Below are positions 54,801 through 64,000 of a stretch of 64,000 nt of DNA, piece by piece. Position 1 is the stretch's first letter. Each line of letters opens with the position of its first letter. The notes under the pieces were generated by a model. It was not told where the DNA came from. It saw only the letters and a program-made list of their open reading frames with translations, and searched no databases. Source of the DNA: Ictalurus punctatus. Lineage: Eukaryota > Chordata > Actinopteri > Siluriformes > Ictaluridae. The stretch lies in assembly GCF_001660625.3 (NCBI RefSeq), contig NC_030424.2, positions 19,172,001 to 19,236,000 of the forward strand. The letters are read 5' to 3'. A program made the position numbers and the translations under genes.

Positions 54801-57800
54801 TCATACAAGAAGAATGTGCTTAAGTCCAAGGTCAGAATCACATGTAACTTGACATGTCTCTGTTTTTGACACTTGCACGTAACTCTCTCACAACTTCAGC
54901 TTAATTCTGTACTTTCATGTGAAGTCTAAATACAGATGTGTGCTATTTCAGTATTAAATCTTCACTCAACTCGGGAAAATGACCAGAGAAGGCAGACCTT
55001 GTAACATTTTGGACTCTTCAGAGGAAGAGATGTGGTGAACCCTCTGTTTGTCTTTGTTTTCCCTTGTTCATAATAGCCATCAAGACAGAGACCCAGAGAC
55101 TTTAACACTATTAACCCCAGACTACACACTCAGGTATACAATTTTCTTGCATGCTATTTGTCACTGCTTGATAATACTTTAATACAGCATTAGATTTGCA
55201 TCCTATAGCAGTCTAAAATTGTGTAATGTTTGGCAGCTCTCTTGTTGTTATGCTTTCAGACTTCCTTTTAGGCAACTTCATGTCATTGCAATTGTGCTTC
55301 AGTCTTTCAGTGTATGTAGCTCTCTGTCCATCTGTGCGTGTGTGTGTGTGCGTGCGTGTATGTTTGGGTGTTTGTAAGCCCCACTTTAAAAAAGCTATCT
55401 CAATGTGCGGGTGATGTGGTTTGGTTTGTTTGTTCGCTTGTGTTCATTCTTTTGCGGCCAACTTTCCAGCTCCCCGACTATCTGTGTGCTAGTTTACCTG
55501 CGCTCGCTCGCCCACCAGGCTTCCGATCAACACACATCTGCAGCAGCACAATGACCCTGCCTTTGTCCCCGCGGCGCTGCAGCGTGGGGGTAAGAGTCAT
55601 GTTTGGAAAGCCTCAGCCTGTGCATGGACCACACACACAAACTTCTGTGTCTCAAATGAGATAGACACTGTTTCTAGGAAAGTTAAAATGATGTCTTGTC
55701 AGAGCAAAATATCACTTTTAAGCAGACTCTTTTACGCTTTTGTTCTTGTTGCCAGCACCACCAAACGCCCACCTTTAATGCATGCCTCGGGTGCAATGAC
55801 TCACATTCTCTGCTTTAATGGTCCAGCATTACATGTCTGCATCTCTTTACTTTTACAAGAAAAAGGGCTTTGGATTTGAGCCATCCAGTGTAGAGGATGC
55901 TCAACGGCTGTGGGAGCTGGACAAGCAGCGTATGGAGGAGACTCTTCGGAGACAGAAACAGGAGATGCTGGCAGATAGCCAATGGCTTGAGACAAAGGAG
56001 AAACTGCTGGTGAGTAAAAAAAAGAGGAAACCTAAATGACTGCAGTGGTTTCATACATAATCCTTCAAAAATGATCATCAGCAATACTGAAAAGTATTAC
56101 ATTTTCAATATTACATAATTAGTGAAAAAATAACCAGAAATCGGAAGCACATAAATATGAAATTATGACTCTTCATTCTGATTGGTCTACAGGTCAAAGC
56201 TTTAGAAATGGTTTTACAGGTGCATCTCAAAAATTAGAATATTGTGGAAAAGTGGAAAAGTTCATTTTTTCCTGTAATTTAATTCAAAAAGTTTAGCTTT
56301 CATATGTTCTAGATTCATTACACATAAAGTGAAATATTTCAAGCCTTTCTTGTTTTAATCTTGATGATTACGGCTTACAGGAAATCAAACACTCCAGTAT
56401 CTCAAAATATTAAAATAAATACATTATAATACAGAAATGTTATAAGCTATAGGAAATATTGAAGATATTCATGCAACATGTTTTGTTATTTCTGGCTATA
56501 ACTGCAGCTTCAGAAGTAGGCTGGTACTATTTTTTACAAACTGCTAGACTGTGTCACGTTCCAATTTCAGCAATTAAATTCTAGTCTTCTTTCCTTTTAG
56601 GATCCAACAGCCCATGATGATCCACAAATAAATATGGTACTGTATTAATAACTTTGTTAAACTGTTGCTCAATTATTCAAAATCTTTTTAAATTCCTCCT
56701 CTTATAAATAGCTGGCTTTTAGATGATCTGATTTTTGTTTCTTATAATGTCCACTTTCTGGGTGTGCTTTTTATGTATGTATACATATTGTGTTTCAGCC
56801 ACCAGAAACAGACACAGGCTATGGTAAGTGTACATTAAGGTCTTTGCCATTTGGCTATATGTATTATAGGAGACATTTTTCCTTTTAAATGTTGGTATGA
56901 TTTAAGTTTACCTATGTGTTCTAGCAGTATATAGTATTTTCCAATTTCGTTAATCAGTTATCCACTAGTTACATTTCAATAAAAAAAAAACTTTCTCAAA
57001 ACTGTTGAATTGCTGTTTTACCGGGAATCACAGCACGATCTCTTTCTCTGTCTCAGCTCAGTTTCGACGTCCCCCGGAAAAGCCAGCCAGACAGACCGCA
57101 CAGGTAATTGCACTGTAAATCCAACTAGCAAGGAGGATAGCAGTATTGTCTGCTGAGCTCTTTGAAGCCATGCTTTGTACCTTTCAAAATGAGCAGCTGG
57201 CAACAATCAAACAAGCAGGCTTTTACAGTACAGATCTTATAGAACAACCACTTGATCAGTCTGAGGCCATCTGCTTCTTGGCAATAATTCTAAACTGTTT
57301 ACTGTTTATGTTGAGTTATAAACCTTACTACTAGGTTGTGCAGGCCTGTTGAGTAGGTTCTCGATATACGTACTGTCATTAGACTTTCCAAACTGTCTCC
57401 ACTCATGTTGTCACTTGCATTAATGCTGAGGTTTCCTGTTGTTAACAGCCAGCTCCAACAGCAGAACTGGACCGCTCGGAGGATAAGGTCTACCACAACG
57501 TGATGGAAATGGTCAAAATGGTGATGAAACTCAAAAACGATGTCAATATGCTGCCAGCTACTGAGTATGTCTGTGTGGTGAAGGTAGGTAAACATTTTTT
57601 TAGCATGACCTCAAGCATTGACTTTTAGCAGTAACAAGAGCTGCCATGATATATTGTCACTGAAAGTTGAGATCATTGCAAGTAAATATGTTTGCCTGTC
57701 TGAAATTATTTTGAAGTAACTATGTCACTTTTTTGTCAGGATGTGGGACTAACATTGCGCAACCTAATCAGTAGTGTGGATGAAGTCCTACCGAGCCTGC

Positions 57801-58200
57801 ATGAGTCAGTCAGGACTGAGGTAACATAAAACAGAGAACTGAAACATTAATTATAATCAGGTTTGCATGAAAAAAGGCCAAATTGTCAGGTTATGCTTCC
57901 ATTACACAGAAATACATTTAGTTCTGTAGATTCATAAATACCACTGAAATATATACTTTTGCTGTCTCACTTATGCTGTGTTAGATTGAAGGTACTCAGA
58001 AGCTGCTGAATAAGGACCTGGCAGAGCTGATCAGTAAGATGCGGCTGGCCCAGCAGAATGCCATCACCTCTTTAAAGGAGGAGTGTAAGAAGCAAATGCT
58101 AACAGCAGCTCACACATTGGCTATGGACTCTAAGAACCTTTTGGATGCTGTGGACCAGGCCCGTGTACGAGCTAATATTGCCAAACCAAACCCTAGTTGA
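44221..58200 (+). CDS. ptk2b: protein tyrosine kinase 2 beta (Pyk2; FERM-kinase-FAT)
   Basis: Calcium- and adhesion-responsive non-receptor tyrosine kinase related to FAK (family knowledge). Thirty coding exons, ending at 44433, 45882, 46052, 46215, 46410, 46585, 46818, 47230, 47593, 48376, 48556, 48702, 48842, 49062, 50484, 50680, 50970, 52530, 52781, 53311, 53492, 55133, 55589, 56009, 56636, 56823, 57103, 57583, 57820 and 58200, join in frame into 998 residues (human about 1009). FERM starts at ILKVCF (about 44). The autophosphorylation/Src-docking Tyr403 is in SDIYAEIPD. The kinase has GEGFFGEV (431-438), Lys456, HRD with Asp547, DFG (565-567) and activation-loop Tyr578/Tyr579. Proline-rich PSR and RPPEKP linkers precede the C-terminal FAT bundle. 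YHNV keeps the Tyr-x-Asn Grb2-type site. The start ATG follows an in-frame TGA and an acceptor at 44189-44190. AATAAA is at 58296-58301. Confidence 0.96.
44690..45020 (-). repeat. dispersed teleost LINE/SINE-type repeat, copy 2 (inverted)
   Basis: Reverse complement of the family described at 13638-13972, inside ptk2b intron 1. The ORFs here on either strand belong to the repeat, not to the gene. Confidence 0.85.
51808..51865. repeat. (TA)n microsatellite
   Basis: TA array in the ptk2b intron between 50971 and 52426; a GT array (51670-51701) lies just upstream. Confidence 0.95.
55336..55378. repeat. short GT-rich array
   Basis: Imperfect GT/GC-GT stretch about 90 bp before the acceptor of ptk2b exon 23. 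Confidence 0.7.
56209..56420 (+). mobile_element. Tc1-like terminal fragment
   Basis: Starts ACAGGTGCATCTCAAAAATT and continues through AGAATATTGTGGAAAAGT and the TTTCAAGCC block, a Tc1-type terminus frequent in fish. No right end or transposase was found, so this is a truncated remnant in a ptk2b intron. Confidence 0.6.
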
Positions 58201-59996
58201 TGTGATCTAGCTTGATAGTAGATTTTCATTTACCAAAGATATGGCTCAGAAGCTGTAGATTTCCCACTGTCCTTGTTCAAATTTCCTTGCTAGAAAATAA
58301 AAGGGAAGAAGAAAATAAGCGATTTTAGCCTCATCACTATAGACTTTTATGATACAGTGGTACAGCATTACCTTATTTGTTTAATTTATGGTTACATACT
58401 AGAATGAAAGCTGGGCTTTCTTTAAAGAAGATTTTAAATATTACATTTTTATTTGCATTGCTTGTACAAAATGCTTGTAGTCATATTAATTTCAAAAGTG
58501 CTTATCTTTTTCAAATCAGAGTTTATTGTTTTGTTGTTTTTTTTTTTTATTTTATAAAAAAGAACAAATGCATTATCTGGAGTTTTCACATGAAAGGGAC
58601 CCACCTCAGCTGTCAGGACATCAAATATTTGAAAATAAACATGTAGAATTTCTGTTCTGCAATCCTGTTAATAGGTAATAAAAGTCATAAAATGCTTATA
58701 ATAGTCAACTGTGTTAAATGTTTACAGTAGACAGTATTACTGCTTTAAATGTCAGTGTAATGTAATGCTTTAAGTGTCAGTGTAATGCCTCTGTAATTGT
58801 AAGTCTCATTTTTATGTAATATTTTGTTATTAAAATTCTGATTAATCTCATAAAAGTAATATTTCTTAAATGTTTTGGCACCTTTGCAAATCAGTAATCA
58901 ATTCATATTTCCTTGTATGTAACAAAATAGTAAAACTATACTAAACACATTGAACTTGAAACTTTTACAGAAAGGTCACTGCAACAAAGAGTCACTAACA
59001 CACACCAGCAGAGGGAGCATTAGTCAATGAAACAGTGCCAGCTCAAATAAATCTGTCAATTTAGGCTTTATAAATAAAAGGACAATAAAAGGATGTTATA
59101 ATGTTTATTGTTGTTGACAATATATTTATACACAGAATGTTTAAATGCCATTACAGTCTGATTGAGTAGGGGAGGAAAGACAGGTGCAAATTCAGAATAA
59201 TGAGTTATGTAAAGTAAAACACACAGGAAGCATGTTCTTAATTAAATTACAGTGGCAGCCCTAACATGATTTATCCTCAAGGATAGAATAGTTCCATTAC
59301 TAAAAACACTTTTTCCACATGGTCCATGACTGCAACTTAATTACACTACTCAGAAATATCAAACATGACACAGATTTTTCAATGGCTCTTTAAAGATCTG
59401 TGTCCATGAATGAAAAATGCCTTTTGATCTGTCAGGTAATTGCTGTTGATGGTAAAGAGACACTACAGACATTCAGTGTAAACTGAACTGCATTACTCCT
59501 AAGCAGGTCACATATCCCTCGCCTCTTTCATAAAGGTTTATTTTGCATATTACGTTGAAGGTTGTTCTTTGTACCCGTGTGGAAGTGACAGGGCTTGGAA
59601 ACAGTATTATATTAGGAAATGTCAGCTCATTCAATGAGAGGTGAGGAGTGCTGCTTGCACAGGAGCGATGGGTGAAGTCACGGCTGAGAGGATCTGAACT
59701 ATTACAACAATTGAATGTGACCTCAGGTAATACCTGAATGAACTGATATGCTCTGACCCACACTCATTACATCACTGACATCGCACCCAAATATCCTCAG
59801 TCCTGAAAACGTCTGCAAAGTCGAGGTTATTAAAATTCTTTTTAACACATTGAAGGTAACAACCAAATCCAAAGCATGAAAAATGAATGTTCAATCCTTT
59901 TAAAAATGTAGTTGTCTCTAGGGCAGGTCTTGGCCTGGTTGTACAGGTTGAACATTGCTCAGAGACCTGATGTCATTATCAGCCCATGGCAAGCAG
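58201..59996. other. ptk2b-chrna2 convergent intergenic region
   Basis: Contains the ptk2b 3' UTR (AATAAA at 58296 and 58634) and the probable chrna2 3' UTR, with minus-strand AATAAA at 59542-59537 and 59109-59104. No coding sequence was seen. The gap between the two stop codons is 1.8 kb. Confidence 0.55.
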
Positions 59997-62900
59997 CTAG
60001 ATCATCCCCGAGAGCCAGGGAGGCAAGAAGAGGCCAACTGTCCCCAGCAGGCATACAATGACGAACATCCAGAGGAAGATGCGGTCAATCACCATTGCTA
60101 CATATTTCCAGTCCTCCTTGACCTATGACAGGACATAAACCACAAAGCTGATTCCCACTTGATAAGATGTGAAAGGCCATGATAAGAAGAGTGAAATGAT
60201 AAGAAGAGGAGTTCAGAGTGGTATTGAGTGTGGAAGGGGATGTAAATTCTTACGAAGGCTGTCATTACTCAAGATACAGATAGATTAAATCCCTTATTTA
60301 TCAAAAAAAGTGATTTTTATGAAATATCAGTTAAATATGGTGGACTGAATATAATGACAAAAAAAGGATAGCCTGAACAGACTGAAAAAGTTCTTTATAT
60401 AGACATGCACATTTTTAGTTTACATGTAATTTAGTTTTTGTCATTTTGGTGTAAAACAGAAAGAGAACATCTGTTAAATGTTCTCATGTTTTCCTGCTCT
60501 AACACAGCTAACATTCATTCGTTGATCTTTACTAAAGGCTTCATTCTGGTCACAATCATGGTGGATCCAAAGCCTCTTCCAGGCATAAGGTAGGGACATA
60601 CCCTGAATGGGATGTCAGGGCACCATGCACACACATATTCACACACAAAGGCAAATTAGAGTCACCAATCACCTACCAGCATGTTATTTTAAGCAGGAGG
60701 AAACAGGAGAACTTAGAGGAACCCTACACGGACACAGGAAGAACATTAAATACTCTACATAAACAGTAACCGAGCTCAGGATCGAACCTTGGATCCTGGA
60801 GCTGTGAGGTGACAACACTACCTGCTGGAACAATGTGCTACCCCATATATAACATCAGTAGAAATGTATCTGGGTTGAGCAGGGAAATCAACATTTTGCA
60901 TTTTAGTGGGAAGTTTCACTGCAACCCACAGAAACAGCTCATTCAAAAACATGAGGGGTTGAACATTCAAGATTTACTCACGGAGAAGTCTGTGTCTTCG
61001 GCATGCAAGTAATCAGCAATGTATTGCACTCCCTCCAAGGCCTGTAGTAGACCCGGGGAGCATGGCAGTCTTGGTTCAGACTCCAGATGGCTTGGGTTGA
61101 CAGATCGTTGAATGAGGGTTATCCTTTGTCCTTGCTGTTGAATGTTACACTTTTTCAGTGAGGCCTCAGAGTCAGACAAGTTTAAAGATGTAGCAGGAGA
61201 GAAGGAACAGGTGGCCGCATTGCCCTCCTTATTCCAGTGAACACCTACATCCACATCTGTCTCCTGCTGCAGCCAGGTTTTAGAGGTGCTGAGATTGGAG
61301 CACTGACTCAGAACCTGTCTCTTCTCTTGTTGCTGGTGCCGTGTCTGCCCAGGCTCTGGACGCTTCATAAAGAGAAAACGTGGAATGAAGCCCAAGAATA
61401 CAGTCTGAACCCAGCATGGCATCTTGTGAGTACTAGGAGAGCGGTGGTGCACATTCAGTACAAATACAGTGATGACGATGGAGAGAGTTACAAAAATCAT
61501 GGTGAAGAGCAGATACTCTCCAATGAGTGGGATGACCAGAGAGGTGGACGGAATGATCTCAGTAATAAGCAGGAGGAAGACAGTCAGGGAAAGGAGGACA
61601 GATATACATAGTGTGATCTTCTCCCCACAGTCTGAGGGCAGGTAGAAGACCAGCACAGTCAGGCAGGAGATGAGTAGGCAGGGGATGATGAGGTTGATGG
61701 TATAGAAAAGGGGAAGGCGACGGATGATGAAGAAATAGGTGATATCCGGGTAGATTTCATGACAGCAGTCATATTTTTTGGTGTTGTATGTACCCATAGC
61801 ATTCACAATGGCCCACTCTCCACTCTCCCAGTAATCCTTCAGGTCCACAGTTTTCTCGATGCGCTCCAGGTCAATTTTGGCTTTGTCATATGTCCAAGAG
61901 CCAAACTTCATTTTGCAGTTTTGCTGATCAAAGGGGAAGAACGTGACATCGATGCTGCATGAGCTCTTGTAAATGGCTGGAGGCACCCAACGCACCTCCC
62001 CAGTGTAGAACAGGTGGGCTTTGGTCATGTGAGTCACAGCAAACTCACCATCTGCACTATAAGAGAAAAAGCATCAATAGCAATTAGGCAGTCACTAGGG
62101 TTGTAAACTTTTGCATTTAGAAAATTATAAACAAGAAGGATAAATATGCAAAAATAGACTTGAATTCACATTTCACAATTAACATTAAATGTTCCTTAAC
62201 ATCAAATGAATTGAATATTTCATGTCTCTTTCACTTATTTGTGCCTCTTTCCTCTATGTGGTTCTAATTAGACAGTACTCTAAGCAATATGAGCTGTGGT
62301 TGCAGCATAAGTTGCAGCTGGTATCTGATGTAACGGGACATTAATTCTTCTATTTTTAATAAGAGCGCAGATCTGCTTCACAGATAAAGCCTGTGGTTCT
62401 GCAAATAGGCATATCATTTAATGTTTCATTAGTTGCTTTAATGACTACAAAAGTGTTATTGCACGGCTTGTCTGTTTAATTTCACACACTAATGTTCCAG
62501 AGGAGAAAAGACATATGAGTGCTGATATAAAGCTATATATTTCAAGACCCATGCTAACTAGAACTATGACAGGACTCATTTTATCATCATCACTCATCAT
62601 TTTAGCTATGTTAGATGTGTGGAAGATCCATCCATTATCTGTACACATACCCTACACAGGGGAGCCCGGAGCCTATGCTAGAGAACTCAAGGTACGGGGC
62701 AGGGACACTCTGGACAGGGGGCCAGACCATCACAGGGCACACTCGCACACACCTCCACATACTACAGACAATTTTTAAATGCCAATCAGCCTAAAACGCA
62801 TATCTTTGGACTGCAAGAGGAAACCGGTGTCCCCGGAGGTAACCTCCAAAGCACAGGGTGAACATGCAAACATGTAAAATATTTACATAATTTTAGTTTT

Positions 62901-63133
62901 GGCAAAATAATTTTACTGTGACATGCTTCCTACACTGTATGTTTCATATTTTGCAGCACATTTGGAGAGCAAATAAGACTCACTTATTATACAGGACAAT
63001 GTCTGGTACCCAAATCAGCTCTGATGGCACCCTGATGGATGTTACATTGTCATAATCGGAAGGCTTCCAACGCAGTTTATAATCATTCCATTCCTGCAGT
63101 TAAAGAGACAGATACATTTCTAATTAAATGTAA

Positions 63134-63202
<69 letters not shown>

Positions 63203-63737
63203 TGTGATATTGATGTATGTAAAACATCTCATTAATTAGCTCTCATGAAGGACTTTGGTTTCATTATGAGGACTCATGTCACCTCAGTTTCTATATATTT
63301 CATTTGTAGATTGTCCAGAAATAAAAAAAAAAAACACTTTTATATTGCACAGTCAAATATGAGATGCTCCACCTGCTTCAGCCATACATTAGTCGTCATC
63401 ATCTGATTTTTCTCATCCTGCCAGGAAACAACAGAATCTCAGTAATTACATTTGTACAAAGGCAAAGAAAGAGACTTGCTAATCTGTATTAAACTCTTTA
63501 AATAAACACTAATCTTTTTCAGACCAGCAATCTGTTGAATGTGAGCAACATGCCCTTAAAGTGTAAACACAGCTTGAATTGAATTTATTCATACCACATC
63601 AATCAGCTGAGCAATTGAGAGGCCAAACTTGACAATTACTACATCAGTAATATTCTGCACAGGTCTGGACCACTTATTGTAGGTACTGAAGAGTTTTTTA
63701 AAGAGCGTGTCCTCAGCATGAGCATGGGTCCAGTCAT
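59997..63737 (-). CDS. chrna2: neuronal nicotinic acetylcholine receptor alpha-2 subunit (5' partial)
   Basis: Ligand-gated cation channel subunit. Minus-strand coding exons in the window: 63737-63595, 63417-63373, 63093-62984, 62056-60982 and 60122-59997, all GT-AG and in frame. The signal-peptide exon(s) lie to the right of the window; the first visible exon starts mid-codon (phase 2). Visible features are the WxPDIVLYNN loop, the Cys-loop (CSIDVTFFPFDQQNC), and the vicinal cysteines in KYDCCHEIYPD that mark an acetylcholine-binding alpha subunit. TM1 is LPLFYTINLIIP..., TM2 EKITLCISVLLSLTVFLLL, TM3 ends in VHHRSPSTH, a variable cytoplasmic loop follows, and TM4 is in the last exon ending LSGMI. 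Alpha-4 is close in sequence. Alpha-2 is chosen because the tail-to-tail ptk2b neighbour matches human 8p21. Confidence 0.94.
60521..60845 (+). repeat. dispersed teleost LINE/SINE-type repeat, copy 3 (diverged)
   Basis: Shares GGAGGAAACAGGAGAACTTAG-type, GGATCGAACCTTGGATCCTGG-type and GAGGTGACAACACTA-type blocks with the 13638 copy but is older. It lies in the last chrna2 intron. Confidence 0.7.
62625..62880 (+). repeat. dispersed teleost LINE/SINE-type repeat, copy 4
   Basis: Same family (GGAGCCTATGCTAG, CCAGACCATCACAGGGCACA, AAACCGGTGTCCCCGGAGG blocks), cut short on the 3' side, in a chrna2 intron. Confidence 0.75.
63137..63197. repeat. (TA)n microsatellite
   Basis: About 60 bp of TA in a chrna2 intron, 44 bp upstream of an exon acceptor on the minus strand. 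Confidence 0.95.
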
Positions 63738-64000
63738 CTGCAAATGACAGATCGGTGATTTTTAAAACTCGAATCTAAACAATTGTACAGGTAAATAAGC
63801 ATATGGCAGGATATATGGAATTAATCTGACAATGTATGGTTACATTTTTGCATGTAGAATGTAGGGAAAAAATATATATGCGATTATGGGAAACATCAGA
63901 CAAGGAAATAGACAGATCTGAAGATGTCAAAACACTCAAACGTTAAACAAACGTCGGGAAACTTTTTCACTCAGGTTAAAAACTCAAATTCAAGTACAGT

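Overview
The window is nuclear DNA from a bony fish, most likely a teleost. It holds seven vertebrate protein-coding genes with GT-AG introns and one nuclear tRNA gene. Intergenic and intronic DNA is AT-rich and full of microsatellites, Tc1-like transposons, TIR-bearing MITEs and a dispersed LINE/SINE-type repeat. Proteins were identified by recalled family resemblance and by reading frames that stay open across predicted splice junctions. No database search was run. I saw no bacterial, viral, CRISPR or defence-type system.

Left part (1-21 kb): the 3' part of hivep2 (+), a large C2H2 zinc-finger regulator that enters from beyond the left edge; gje1/connexin 23 (-) in three coding exons giving 205 aa; and txlnb (+), a nine-exon coiled-coil taxilin. 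In human these three genes lie on 6q23-q24. Middle (22-35 kb): dusp23 (-), a small atypical dual-specificity phosphatase; a tRNA-Leu(CAG) gene (+); and a trerf1-like gene (-) encoding C2H2, ELM2-SANT and C2H2 domains in 14 coding exons. A TA-flanked Tc1-like element sits in one trerf1 intron. Right part (39-64 kb): ptk2b (+), encoding a FERM-kinase-FAT tyrosine kinase (Pyk2) in 30 coding exons (998 aa), then chrna2 (-), a neuronal nicotinic receptor alpha subunit whose 5' end lies beyond the right edge. The tail-to-tail ptk2b/chrna2 pair matches human 8p21.

The genes are not an operon. Each has its own strand and transcription unit, and they share only conserved neighbourhood. The intergenic gaps hold repeats and a few ORFs or exon-like stretches that I could not assign, reported with low confidence.
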